Positions 49,697 to 61,760 of a DNA stretch of 64,000 nucleotides are shown one piece after another (positions within the stretch are counted from its first letter, which is position 1; each line of letters opens with the position of its first letter). Made by a program: the position numbers and the translations under genes. Below the pieces are notes generated by a model. That model did not search any database. It saw only the letters and a program-made list of their open reading frames with translations, and was not told the origin of the DNA. The stretch spans positions 211,680,657-211,744,656 of the forward strand of contig NW_026947484.1 of assembly GCF_034190915.1 (NCBI RefSeq), written 5' to 3'. This stretch comes from Cavia porcellus. Taxonomy: Eukaryota > Chordata > Mammalia > Rodentia > Caviidae.

Positions 49697-49811
49697 TGGC
49701 TGGGGATTTAGCTCAGCGGCATAAGCGCCTGCCTTGCAAGCAGGCAGTCGTGAGTTCGATCCCTGGTACCGGTAAAAAGGAAAAAGACAAAAAAAAAAAA
49801 AAAAAAAAAAT
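49697..49811 (+). mobile_element. Young ID SINE
   Basis: GGCTGGGGATTTAGCTCAGC ... CCGGTAAAAAGGAAAAAGAC plus about 23 A. Only a short flanking TCTAA repeat is visible. Confidence 0.9.
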
Positions 49812-49825
49812 CTAAAATTTCTTGT

Positions 49826-50511
49826 GGAGCAGAAAAGATGACTATTATCAAATCAGCCAATATCAAATGCTGAAGGAACTGTAGGGAAAAAGGAATCCTT
49901 CTCTATGGTAGTGGGAGTGTAGAGTGGTGCAACCACTGCGAAAGTCAATGCAGAGATTCCTCAATAAACTAGGACTAGAGGTCCCACTTAACCCAGCAAT
50001 TCCCTTTCTTAGTATCTTCCTGAAAAAATTAAAGGCATCGTGTCACAGCCATATATGTACACCCATGTTTGGTGATCATATAGCAGCAGTTTGCAATAGC
50101 CAAATCTTGGAAACAGCCCAGATATCCATCAACTGGGGAATGCATAAAGAAAACAGTTCTTTCATACAATGAAGTACCACTGTGCAATAAAGGGTAAGCT
50201 CAAGACATTCTAGCTAAATGGATGCACTTTGAAACCATTCTCTTACGTAAAATAAGTCTGACATATATGTAAATATCACAGTCTCTCTGGTATGAGAAAC
50301 AGTGTAAATAAGGACCAAAATGTGTAATAGGTATTGTGAAACAGGAAGAAAATATTCAAATAATAAGGGAGGGAAAAGGGAAAAAAAGAAAATTTGTAAC
50401 GAAGTTTTTGTAAATGGTGAGAGGAGGAGGTACAAATTACATGCACAGGTACAAATCCTTTATGATGAATGTGATCATTATGTACATCTAAAATGTACCA
50501 ATAAAATCTGT
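49826..50511 (+). mobile_element. Decayed L1 3' fragment (ORF2 end and 3' UTR)
   Basis: Readable ORF2 C-terminal pieces: LGLEVPLNPAIPFLS near 49975 and an AKSWKQPRYPSTGE-like stretch near 50100. It then goes to the terminus CATTATGTACATCTAAAATG ... CCAATAAAATCTG. Older than the 15073-16614 copy. Confidence 0.8.
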
Positions 50512-51478
50512 GTGGGGTTGGAGATTAGTTCTAACAGTGGAACACTTGACTCCTGGACCAATTGTGTGAGGTCCTGTGTTTGTTCCCAGCATCACCACCA
50601 CCACCCAATTACTATTGGGTGATGTCTGCTCAACTGTAATATACTAAAAGTCACTATGAATCTAAGTGAACATATTGTATGTGCTATCTAGATAAAACTT
50701 TTTTTAAAAAAAATAGAAGCCAGGCACAGTGATACATACCTATAATCCTAGCAACAGGCAAGGTTGAGGCAGGAGGCAAATCTGAGGCCAGCCTGGACAA
50801 TTTAGCAAGACCTTCTTACTCAAAATAAAAGAAATTGCCTGGGGACATATCCTTAAAAAAAATTCTGACTTAGCAGGCCCAGGAGTGGGGCCTCAAAGAT
50901 AACCAGATTGCAAAGTTCTAACAAATACACAAGTTTGCCTACCATAGTGAAAGAAAGGCTCTAGGAACTACGGGCTTTTAAAAACAAAACACCACCACCA
51001 ACAAAAAACCCACAAAACCAGAACAAAGCATAAGCTTAATGGCATATACTTATAATCCCAGCACTCAGGAGGCTGAGGCAAGAGGATCGCCGTTAAGTCT
51101 GAGGCCTATTGGGCTACACAGTGCGTTCAAGGCCAGACTGAACTACAAAGTGAGACCCTGTCTCAAAAAAATAAAAAACAAAACAAAAAGAAAAGTTGAA
51201 GAAGTAACATGGAAAGGTTGTCTCCTGTTAAAAATGATATGGAAGGATCTTAAGTGTTAGTGCTGTATCTCTAGAAATATTTCCTTCTGCTCATCTTAAA
51301 TTGCCTATGTTTAAGATATACAGCATATTTTGATATACATAACCCATGAGAACTGATCACAACAGTCAAGCCAATTAACTCATCCATTAACTCAGTCATC
51401 TTTGGGACAGGATAGCATCTAAAAATCTACTTTTTTAGCCAGGCCTGTTGGCGCATGCCTGTAATCCCAGTAACAGTC
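50512..51478 (+). repeat. ID and B1 SINEs, one B1 abruptly truncated
   Basis: Decayed ID about 50512-50592, B1 50716-50832 and B1 51027-51172. A B1 head at 51437-51478 stops after TGTAATCCCAGTAACAG. 51173-51436 holds nothing recognised. Confidence 0.7.
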
Positions 51479-52760
<1,282 letters not shown>

Positions 52761-52972
52761 AAAACAAAGGAAACTATTCAATTCGTGTCCATCCCCTCTT
52801 GCCTTTAAGCAAACTGCCAAATTCAGTATTTCAGGGTTATCCTCCCCAACCTTCCTGCTGCTCCCTACCAGCCAGATTCTCATCCGTTCGGTTTATCCGT
52901 TTATGCAAACACATGCTTAGAGGCTGAAAGTGTAGCTCAGTTGGTAGAGCACAAAAAAGAAAAACAGCCTTT

Positions 52973-53120
52973 CTAATGCTTACATTCTTTTTTTTTTTTT
53001 TTTTTTTTTTGTCTTTTTCCTTTTTATCGGTACCGGGGATCGAACGCACGACTGCCTGCTTGCAAGGCAGGCGCTTATGCCACTGAGCTAAATCCCCAGC
53101 CCCCCTAATGCTTACATTCT
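52973..53120 (-). mobile_element. Young ID SINE with 16-bp target duplication, 650 bp upstream of MSH2
   Basis: Minus-strand ID at 52989-53104, flanked by perfect CTAATGCTTACATTCT at 52973-52988 and 53105-53120. A 30-nt box A scrap (GTGTAGCTCAGTTGGTAGAG) lies just before it at 52929-52950. Confidence 0.94.
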
Positions 53121-53224
53121 AATGAATGGATTCAAGTAAGTATCATAAATAACAAAAATTATGCCTTAGATGATGTGTGAGAGGATGAAAATTCTTACTT
53201 TAATCTTAAGGGGTATTTTTTAAG

Positions 53225-53898
53225 TATATATTTATTTATTTATTTATTTTGTGGTACTGGTGATTAAACCCATCCCCAGCCCCCCCCCCCTTTTCCTGTC
53301 TTTTTGAGGCAGGGCCTCCTTACGCAGTTAAGGCTGACCTTGAGCTCATTTTGTAGCCTAGGCTGGTCTCGAATTCGCAACGCTCCATCCTCCTGCCTCA
53401 GCCTCCCGAGTGCTGGGATTACAGGCTTTTTTTTTTTTTTTCTTTCAAGACCTGGTTAACACTAAATCGTCACTAAATTGCCCAAGTTGAACTCCACTCA
53501 AACTTGCCATCCTCAAGCCTCAGCCTCCCAGAGTGCTGGTATTACAGACTGGGTCACCACACGTGGGTAAGAGGATGAAACTTTGAAAACACTGAGCAAT
53601 GACAGGAGGCGATGACTCCATCCTAAGGACTCAATTCCCTTAAGGTTATTACATTCTTCTGTTTGGCTCACTCTTTGCCCATGGACATGGCCACAAAATT
53701 TCAGCATTCAGCAGTACAGACCTGTAATCCCAGATTTTGGGAGATTGAGGCAGGAGCATTACTGTGAGTTTGAGGCCAGCTTGGGCTACATAGTGAGACC
53801 CTGTCTCAAAAAAAACAAAAACAACAAAACAAAGCACTCAAACATATTTCTGGGACTCCACTTACATATAATGAGTTGTGATTTGAAGAAGGTCTTGC

Positions 53899-53935
<37 letters not shown>

Positions 53936-54052
53936 GTGCCTCAAGGTCTCACTATGTTCAGAGTGGCCAATTTACCTTGTAGCCCACACTAGCCTCTGGG
54001 ACTGGTGAATCCTGCTGCCTCAGGCATAAACCACCTTCACCACACCCAGTTT
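53225..54052. repeat. (TTTA)n, ID scrap and B1 SINEs upstream of MSH2
   Basis: TTTA repeat about 53229-53250, reversed ID scrap 53250-53290, reversed B1 53292-53426, reversed B1 53443-53567 and B1 (+) 53706-53828. A 34-nt T run at 53901-53934 leads a reversed B1 to 54052. Confidence 0.8.
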
Positions 54053-54629
54053 CAATCTTTTAAAATACAGTTGCTTCCTAAGTATTCCTGACAATCAGCT
54101 CAATGTAGACATCAATGGCCTGCAGGCTAAAATTCAATTGCCTTAGATGCAAAGAAAATGTGGACAATCTCACTGCAGAATACCTTCCCAGAAACCCTCT
54201 CCACTCTCTCCACAACTCTGATCTGAGCTCTGAACTTTTCCTTCTAAATTCATAAGCTGCTGCACACTTTACCCTCTACTCCCAACAGATTTTTTCCCTT
54301 CGTGTTGCAGTCTGGTTGCCTTCATCTGGTTGCACAAATCTCTCCTCTGGAAAGCCTGTTTGTTTTCCCCAGATGTAATTAGTTGCATTTTTACCTGATT
54401 ATGTCTCATATTTAGCACTATTATCAGTTTACGTACCTCTCTTACTAAACCCATGGAAAGTAGGTAATACGTATTCATAGTTAATAACATGGGGTAACGT
54501 GTTGCTGGTTGTCAGATATTTTTTAAGTTTTTACATGTGTTTGTTGTTTTGGGACGTTATTACCATTTGTGATAGACTTTAATGGGCATGGCTGACTTGG
54601 CAGAGGATAAAAATATGTACCCTAAAAGA
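54053..54629. other. Upstream flank, nothing recognised
   Basis: No supported feature. Confidence 0.5.
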
Positions 54630-54790
54630 AGGAGCCAGGCATAGTTGTGGATGCCTGTAATCCCAGCACTCAGAAGGCTGAGGCAGGAGAGTCATTGCGT
54701 GTTTGAGGCCAGCCAGGGCCACAGTTCAAGGCCAATTTGTACTACATAGTGAGACCTTGTCTCCAAAAATAAATAAAAATGAAAAAAACA
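54630..54790 (+). repeat. B1 SINE
   Basis: GAGCCAGGCATAGTTGTGGA ... GACCTTGTCTCCAAAAATAA, internal duplication present. Confidence 0.85.
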
Positions 54791-54923
54791 GTATAAGAAA
54801 TGATTTCACTTGTCCAGACCAAAAGAAAAAAGGAAATAAGGCTCCAGAGGCAGCAAAAGTGAGGCTTTTAATCCAAACTCTAGCAAGAGTGGTTCTCATA
54901 TAGATACAGGCACATGCCAGTTG

Positions 54924-55276
54924 AAAAGTTGTGTGTTTTTCCCAAAATGTGTAATAGTCATTGTACAAAAGAGAGGAAAAGAAAGTGCTCTAAATGATAT
55001 AACTGCATGTATATTTAAGTGTATAAGATAGACAATGATATTACTGAGTTTTGTTGGATCATTGAACAGAACTGTTTGGTCTCACTGTTTGAATGTCCAC
55101 TATATAAGCTTTAATTTTGTAACTTGAACAAATATTCCTAAAATGACAATATGTAATCCATTAACTAGTGATTTCCTACTGTTTTTTTTCTGAAATTCTG
55201 TATAACTTGTACCCTTTTTCTGCTTTTTTTTCTTTTTCTCCTTAAATAAAATTAAAAAAAAAAGTTGTGTGTTTTT
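54924..55276 (+). mobile_element. Very short L1 insertion with 17-bp target duplication
   Basis: A 319-bp L1 3' UTR end (54941-55259) flanked by perfect AAAAGTTGTGTGTTTTT at 54924-54940 and 55260-55276. It ends CTCCTTAAATAAAATT plus poly(A). Extreme 5' truncation. Confidence 0.95.
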
Positions 55277-55501
55277 ATTCCTAACTGTAATTAGTTGCAA
55301 AAATGCAACTAATTACATTCCTAACTCCTGTTTTTATTCCTAATCCCTTCCCCCAACCCCATCCCCACCCCCACCCCATCTTCCATGGCCTGGATCTGGG
55401 GTTCACAGTCTATCCAGAGCAATCTATTTCATCTTACACCTGGTGTTAATGACCCCTCCACCAATATCACCCCTTCTTTGCTTTTTTATCCCTTCCTCCC
55501 T

Positions 55502-55613
55502 CTGTATTTCTCTCTCTCTCTTTTTTTGTACTGGGGATGAAACTCATAACCTTGCACTTGCCAGGCAGGCCTTATGCTGCTGAGCTAAATCCCTGGCCCC
55601 ACTGTATTTCTCT
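55502..55613 (-). mobile_element. ID SINE with 12-bp target duplication
   Basis: Minus-strand ID 55514-55601 (GTACTGGGGATGAAACTCAT), flanked by CTGTATTTCTCT at 55502-55513 and 55602-55613. Its tail lacks the GATAAAAAGG block. Confidence 0.9.
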
Positions 55614-56818
55614 TCGTAATTATTTTTAGCCTATTGGCTAAAGATTTAAGGAGACTCTTATTTCTGGAGTGAGTCTTTGTACATCCTGCATGTATTTGTC
55701 CACTGGATGACCATACTAAGTCAGAATAAGGGCTGATTAGAGTGGTTAATGTAACATGGACCAATTAATAGTAGTTTTTACCTCTTACAAACGGCTGGGA
55801 ATATAGCTTTGGGTTCAATTCTCGGTACAAAAAAAAATGAAAATAAAAATAAGTTGGTTTTAGATATTCTTTGTCCAGACTAATAACAATGATCTTAACA
55901 TACTTTTTTCTAAAAAATGTCTTTGTGAAGAAGAATCTTTGACCTGTTTGGAGACCACCTTGAAACTGAAATTGGATAGTCATTTTGTTTCAGCAATATC
56001 TTTTTCTAAACATGTACATTTATCAACTTTTTGTTTCTTTTTATGGTACTGAGAAGTGAATCCTATGGTCATCTACCACTGAGATATATCTTTAGTCCCT
56101 TTTAATGTTTTGTTTTGAGACGGCATCTTACCAGGTTGCCAGGCTAGCCTGAAACTTGTGATCCTCCCACCTTAGTCTTCCAAGCTGGGATTAGAGCCAC
56201 CACCATATCCACTCACATATTGACCTTTGATAGTAAATTTCTACATAAATATATGTCGAATAGTTGTGTCTTTCTGAAATTTCTTGTATTTTCCAGTCCC
56301 ACATGGTAAACTTAAATTCTAAAAGTAACCAAATGTTGTATTCTAAGAAAAATAGCTTCGTTATATTTGTATTATAGCAAATTACCTGTCACATGGCCAT
56401 ATGGTATATATGTGTTTTCCTTCTCCCTCTTGGTGACCTAATTGATAATCAATGCTCTCCTCTGTAAAGAATTGTAAAACCTTACCTAATTGATATGTTA
56501 ACCATTGTTGCCCTCTACAAATAACAGATGCGGTGCCAAGATAAGCTATAACAAATTACTCCTAGGCTTCCCCATTCTCAGCTGAGGAAAACAAGATTTC
56601 TTCTTATCTAAACTTGCTTGTATGCAGGGAGACTTGCTTGTTAGCACAACCCTTACCTGACCTTGCTCTCCCCAAGGAATGCAATCTCACCATATTTTCT
56701 GTTCTGTAATGCGCCGCACTGCCTTCCCCCTTTCCCTACCTGGTGGTAGTCTGTCATAAAATGTGCTAATTGCGCTGTTCTTAAGAAATGCTTAGCTTCA
56801 AAGAAATTACAGGAAGAA
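55614..56818. other. Upstream flank with scattered SINE scraps
   Basis: ID scrap 55792-55840 (+), reversed ID 56039-56099 and reversed B1 56108-56215. The remainder (56216-56818) is unassigned but may include more LTR-related sequence adjoining the next feature. Confidence 0.55.
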
Positions 56819-57331
56819 TGTTATGGATTAACCCCAACCAATGCTCTCCTTTTGTTCTGTATGCATCAAAAGGGTTAAGTTTCAAATCCTTGCAAAAACT
56901 TATGTTTCAGCTTCTTGTAACTTTCAAACCCTTCTCACAGGTTAGCGCTAACAAGCTGTTCTGCGATAATTAACTTTCTACTTTCTTCTCCAAATGTTAT
57001 TGTAGATGTGCTATTCCAAGATAATGCTTATCTGCAGGATGGGAGTAACTTAAAAGGCACCAAAGGCTCCCGATGTTATCAGAACTAAGTGGACAGCTTT
57101 ACAGTTTCCAGATTTGGGTCAACAACCTAACAGCTCTGTGGGTTTCTTTTGTTCCCCGCCCCCTACCCCCTTTCTCCAGCTTTTAAAATCCCCTTTTCCA
57201 GTCTCGGAGGCGCACAGTCTCCAAATTGGCTCCTGGAGACTTGTCGCCAGGCCTGGCCTAAATAAAACCTTTGCTCCCCAAATTTAATTTCTTGCTTCCT
57301 TGGGTTTTATTCTGGGGTCCGAATTATCACA
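56819..57331 (+). mobile_element. LTR, copy 1 of a related pair (ERV)
   Basis: Begins TGTTATGGATTAACCCC and ends GGGGTCCGAATTATCACA. It has a poly(A) signal (CTAAATAAAACC, about 57260) and a U5-like end. It is diverged from, but clearly homologous to, the LTR at 57585-58079. No coding sequence. Confidence 0.75.
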
Positions 57332-57584
57332 CCAACAAGGAGCTGGGGATATAGATCAATAGCAGAGTGCTTGCCTGGTATCACTGAAATACTGTGTTTG
57401 ATATCCAAATGGAAAGGGGTTTTGATTAATGAGGCAAATCATTTTGGGGTCAGTGTGGTGTTTGGGTGGGGGAAGGAATAGACTGGTGGCAAAGAGATCA
57501 GTGAATGTGTAAGAGAAGCTAGAGGTCATGTGAGTGATAGGTTCCTGCCCAAGTATAAATTGATGACTATTATGGTGATGATCT
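57332..57584 (+). other. Spacer between the paired LTRs, with an ID remnant
   Basis: 253 bp. A decayed ID lies at about 57342-57408 (GGAGCTGGGGATATAGATCA). The rest is unassigned and shows no primer site or viral gene. Confidence 0.6.
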
Positions 57585-58079
57585 TGTTATGGCTTAACTC
57601 TAACCAATGCGCCTGCTCTTGTTCTGTATGTGCCGATAGTATTAGGTTTCTAATCCTTGTAAAAAACTTAAGTTTCAGCTTCTTGTAACTTTCTCCCCTT
57701 TCCACATGTTAGTGCTAATGAGCTGTCCCCAGATAATTTACTTTCTACTTTCTTCTCCGAATGTTATTGAAGATGTGCTGTTCTGAGATAATGTTTATCC
57801 AGAGAATGGGAGTAACAAAAGGCACCAAAAGCTCCAGATGTTATCAGAACTAAGACGACAGCTTTATAGTTTCTAGACTTAAGTCAACAGCTTAACAGCT
57901 CTGCGGGTTTTTTTTTTTTCTCTCTTGCTTTTAAAATCCCTTTCTTCAGTCTCTGCGACACACAATCTCTAGGACGATCCTAAGGGGGCAGTGTCACCAG
58001 GCCTGAAATAAAAGCCTTTGCTCCAAATTTCTTAATTCCTTGCTCCCTTGGCTTTTATTCCGGGGTCCGAGCTATCTCA
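57585..58079 (+). mobile_element. LTR, copy 2 of a related pair (ERV)
   Basis: Begins TGTTATGGCTTAACTC and ends GGGGTCCGAGCTATCTCA, same orientation as copy 1. Shared blocks include TTTCAGCTTCTTGTAACTTT, GATGTTATCAGAACTAAG and the CCAGGCCTG...ATAAA poly(A) region (about 58007). Confidence 0.75.
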
Positions 58080-58384
58080 ACCTAACATAGCAGAAGGCCA
58101 AAAAACAACAGCCTATCTCCCCAATGACCACTTCCTCTTCTTTCTCCCCTCAGTCCTGAATACAGCTTTCTCTTTCCCTTCCCACATCTGCAAAGAAAAC
58201 TCCAGTCAGTTCCTAACATGTCATTAATGCCCGCCCTTTCAACTCTGCCTCTAGCCAAAATCCATACAAACCCCAGCTCACTTTGTCTTAGATAAGAAGA
58301 GCCCTGTGAGTTGTGCACTCCTCTTTGGATCTTCAACAAAGGACTCTTTCTTTTTGTCTCTCTATTATAGCAGAAAGCCTAACA
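58080..58384 (+). repeat. Putative 5' LTR of the ERV
   Basis: Ends AAAGCCTAACA three bases before the primer site. It contains a promoter-like AGATAAGAAGAGCCC (about 58290) and a pyrimidine-rich U5. The left edge against the preceding LTR is uncertain. Confidence 0.55.
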
Positions 58385-58387
58385 TTT

Positions 58388-58405
58388 TGGTGCCATGACT
58401 TAGAT
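58388..58405 (+). promoter_or_regulatory. ERV primer-binding site, tRNA-His-like
   Basis: TGGTGCC followed by ATGACTTAGAT matches the complement of the tRNA-His 3' end at 15 of 18 positions. The three mismatches fall in the two CpG dinucleotides, as expected from methylation decay. Confidence 0.8.
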
Positions 58406-58784
58406 TGGCAGGGCGTGTGACTCCTGGGGGGTCACCCCTTGTTCTGAGCTCCCCTGCCTATGAGCCACACTCCTTCCCTTCAGGACCTGCCTATTTGCCA
58501 TTGCTATCTTGCATTCAACACAGATCCACCGCATTTCTCATGGGTAAGCTACCCCTCAATTTGAGGTTTCCTGTCTCAGTTTCTCAGTCTCTCAGTCTCA
58601 GAAACACATGGGCCCACATCAGGAGACCTCCTGCATGTCCCTTGGACAAGAGTAACTACCCTCCCACACCTTGGGCAGGCTACTCCCCTTAAGTCCTAAG
58701 GCCGGGCTATTACTCTCCTGTAGCACTCAGTGATGGCTGATGAAAACAGGGGATGGGGTTTTCTCTCTATCACACTCTTAAAAC

Positions 58785-58905
58785 AAGTGACAACAGGGCT
58801 GGGGATTTAGCTCAGCGGCATAAGCACCTGCCTTATAAAGCAGGCAGTCATGAGTTCAATCCCCAGTAACAATAAAAAGGAAAAAGACAAAAAAAAAGTG
58901 ACAAC
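58785..58905 (+). mobile_element. Young ID SINE in the ERV leader with 10-bp target duplication
   Basis: ID at 58795-58895 with the AATAAAAAGGAAAAAGAC tail, flanked by AAGTGACAAC at 58785-58794 and 58896-58905. Confidence 0.92.
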
Positions 58906-58972
58906 TTCTTTTGATAAGTGTGACCCAGGCTATTTTAGCCATAGCTCTTAGCTGACCTCTAATTCAGTCACT

Positions 58973-60870
58973 ATGGGAAATACTTCTCATCCTCAAAAAG
59001 CCACACCCTTGGTGCCTTGTTTGTAATCTTGGCCCCCCTTGGTCTCCAGGAGACCATAAAACCCAAAAATCTGTTCTTTTACTGCTGGACAGCTTGGCAG
59101 GCTTATGAACTTGACAATGACAGCCAATGGCCTGAGCAGGGGAGCTTCTAACTCCTCAGTCCTTCAAGATCTAGATAATTTTTGTCATTGCAATGGCAAA
59201 TGGTCAGAGATATGTTATGTTTAGGCCTTTTTCAGTCTGAAGATGCACACATCTCTTATTGAGTCAGATAAGGTGGCCCAAGTACTTCTGGCCCACACTA
59301 CTCCACCAGATTCTATTCCTTCATCCCCATTGGACCCCTTAGACAATGTGCCTGCTGCCTTTATTCCCCCTCCCCCATATCCCCAAGTCCAAACTCCTCA
59401 GCCTTCTTGACCAGAGAGGTTCCTGAGCTTCCTATCACACCCTCTTCCCTTTCCTCATCCCCAATAGCCTCTAGCTCTTCCTTTACTTTCCTCCCCCATT
59501 CTCAGATTCCTCAATCTCCTCAACTTCCATCTATCCTGCTTAATGGTTCCTCTTCTTCCTCCTCCTCTGATCCTCCATTGCCTTTCCCCTTCCCACTTAC
59601 CACACTCGATCTCATGTCTCTCAGCCATCTAATAAATCAGATGGCATTTGACCACCATATCATATGGTCCTTAGGACCTATCTTGCTTCAAGTCACATGG
59701 AAAGTTGCTGCTGTCTTGCAATCTCTCACCATGTGACAGCCTACCACCATCTTGTGACAGGCCACATGGTAAACAGCCATCATCTTGTAGCCCCCATCAT
59801 GTGATCATTAGCAGCCATCTTGTTCCAGGTCACATGATGACCCACCGCCATCTTGTGATCCAACAGCAGCCATCTTGTTGTGAACCACATGGTACCCAAT
59901 CAGCATCTTGTGCTTCCCTATCACATTTTGACAAGTGACAATTTTATGCCTGATCACCCTATAATTGCCCACAGATACCTGTTGGGTGATTGGCTGTCCA
60001 ATGGCCATCTATACCTCCCACTCAATAGTCTTCTCAGCCCCAATCCCTACACCCTCTTTGGGAACAGACTGGTCCCAAGGAACTAGTTCATATGCATGGT
60101 CCCTTTTTCCTTGCCAATTTTATCCCAGATTAACCATAAATTAGGTTCCTAAACCCACAAACCTATATTAAAGATTTATAACTAATTGTTATGACTTACA
60201 TTTCAAGGATGTTTATGTGATTCTAAACACCACCCTCAATCACAATAGAAGACTCAACTATGGCAAGTGGCTCAAAAGGAAGTCAATCATAGTCATAAGA
60301 CAAATACTACTGAAAATGACTTTGGGTCTGTTATGGTGCCTGAACAGGACTTTAAATGGAATTATAAAAATGGAGAGGGCTCTTATAAAGTATATAAGAT
60401 GATTTACTGTATAATTATGGGACTTAACAAACGCACTAACTACAACAACCTTTTGGAACAGATCCAAGAGGCTAAAAACCTGCTGTGTTCCTCACACATC
60501 TTAGGGACACACTGATTAAGTGTACTAATGTATACTAAGACTCTCCTGAAGGGACAGTTGTTATTCCTATTTCCCAGTCTGCCCCTGACATTTAGGCAAA
60601 ACTACAAAAGGCTGAGTTTGGCCCTTGAAGCCCACAGGGAGACCCCTTAATAATGGCTTTCATGTTTTCAATAATAGTGATCAAAAACAAAAGGAGGAAC
60701 AAGAGGCACAAAAAAAGAAACTTGCTAAATATAAAACTGATCTCTTAGCAGTGGCACTTGGGACTCCTAAAACGGGTAAAGCAAAGCAAGGTGGAACTGC
60801 CCAATCATGCGTTAAGTGTGGCAAAGAAGGACACTGGACATGAGAAGGCCCCAACCCATGACCTCCACCA
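58973..60870 (+). pseudogene. ERV gag remnant
   Basis: Begins at ATG 58973 with Met-Gly-Asn, fitting a myristoylated matrix start. Stops follow within about 20 codons. A Pro/Ser-rich stretch lies at 59330-59600. A nucleocapsid zinc-knuckle remnant lies at about 60808-60850 (CVKCGKEGHWT); a TGA follows and the fourth ligand codon reads Gly, so the finger is broken. Non-functional. A repeat-rich insert-like block occupies 59690-59910. Confidence 0.75.
59690..59912 (+). repeat. Cluster of alternating CACATG and CCATCTTGT motifs
   Basis: CCATCTTG occurs at 59747, 59815, 59848 and 59870, with near matches (ATCATCTTGT, GCATCTTGT) at about 59779 and 59902. CACATG or its reverse complement CATGTG occurs at about 59694, 59730, 59763, 59798, 59830 and 59885, between them. 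Spacing is irregular, roughly 22 to 68 bp. CCATCTTG is a good match to the YY1 site. Confidence 0.8.
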
Positions 60871-60994
60871 GGGCCTGACCCCTCTTCAAACTCAAGGGCC
60901 TTTGGAAGTGTGACTGTCCTGGCCACCAGAGAGCGGGTAAGCTATCCACCAATTCCTTGCCCTCACAAAAGATCTCATCACCACTGGACTCAAC

Positions 60995-61121
60995 TGGCTG
61001 ATCTATTTGGTTCTGCGGGGTTCTGTTTTGTTTTGTTTCAGGGATCAAACTCACAACTTTGTGCTTTGCCATGCAGGCACTGTGCCACTGAGCTAGATTC
61101 CCAGATGGCTGATCTACTTGG
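60995..61121 (-). mobile_element. ID SINE in ERV with 16-bp target duplication
   Basis: Minus-strand ID at about 61011-61105. Flanks TGGCTGATCTATTTGG and TGGCTGATCTACTTGG differ at one base. Confidence 0.88.
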
Positions 61122-61346
61122 ACTTACTGCTGAGGAAGACTGACAAGGAATTGCGGTTCATCGCCCCCACTACACTATCCTTCTTGGAGCCCCAGGTCTC
61201 ACTGGAGATCTCAGGTAAGACATGCTTTACTTGTAGACACAGAGACCACAAGCAGTATTCTTCCTGAGTTTTTAGGCTGTTATACTAGATCTACAATCTT
61301 TGTAGTGGACGTTGATGGCCAACTTGCATAGCCTCTTCAAACAGGG

Positions 61347-61466
61347 CTCCCCTAACCATCCAATGAGAACAAGCCAGATCCTCCCATACCTAATTTATTG
61401 AAAATCTTCCAAGTCCACAAGGTTGTAGCTGAAGTGAAGTTGGTCCCACCTGGTCTTCCTCACAAC
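61347..61466 (+). repeat. 120-bp direct duplication, copy A
   Basis: 117 of 120 bases match copy B at 61958-62077 with no gaps. The three differences cluster near the 3' end (AAGTGAAGTTGG versus AAATGGAGTAGG). Confidence 0.95.
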
Positions 61467-61760
61467 ATCCCTTGCAGGTTCCAAACTTTCTTCTTCAACC
61501 ATAGCTTTCTAGAAATACTGACATGTCCCACAACCCTTTTGGGTAGGGATCTTCTCCAGAAGCTCAACTTCTCCTTTATCTTTTCCCTCCCTATGGCTCT
61601 CATTCTCCAAACACCATCACAGCATGCCACCAATCCAATCCCTCCCCTCCCTCCTTCTCTTGTCAATCCCATAGTCTGGTACACCTCCAATCCCACCTGC
61701 ACTACCCATGCTATGCCCAATTTACATTGCTTAAAGACAATTTAAGGGCAAAGAACCTAG

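Larger units (their letters stand above)
60871..61760 (+). pseudogene. ERV protease-region remnant
   Basis: After gag, the reading HYTILLGAPGLTG (about 61165-61205) leads to a protease active-site remnant at about 61230-61244, where Leu-Val-Asp-Thr is followed by Glu instead of Gly. The end-of-protease signature TTLLGRDLLQKLN lies at about 61531-61569. A reversed ID (61011-61105) and a 120-bp foreign-looking duplicate (61347-61466) break it further. Confidence 0.75.

Noticed and set aside
52921..52953. tRNA-gene-like start (GTGTAGCTCAGTTGGTAGAG)
   Set aside because: Only about 30 nt with box A; no box B or acceptor stem. It is an ID/tRNA-derived scrap, not a tRNA gene.
59407..59736. Ser/Pro-rich plus-strand frame of 109 codons
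   Set aside because: Part of decayed ERV gag; low-complexity composition and no intact domain.
59747..59912. Spaced repeats in the ERV resembling a CRISPR array
   Set aside because: Motifs are 6-9 bp with irregular spacing in mammalian DNA; not a CRISPR.
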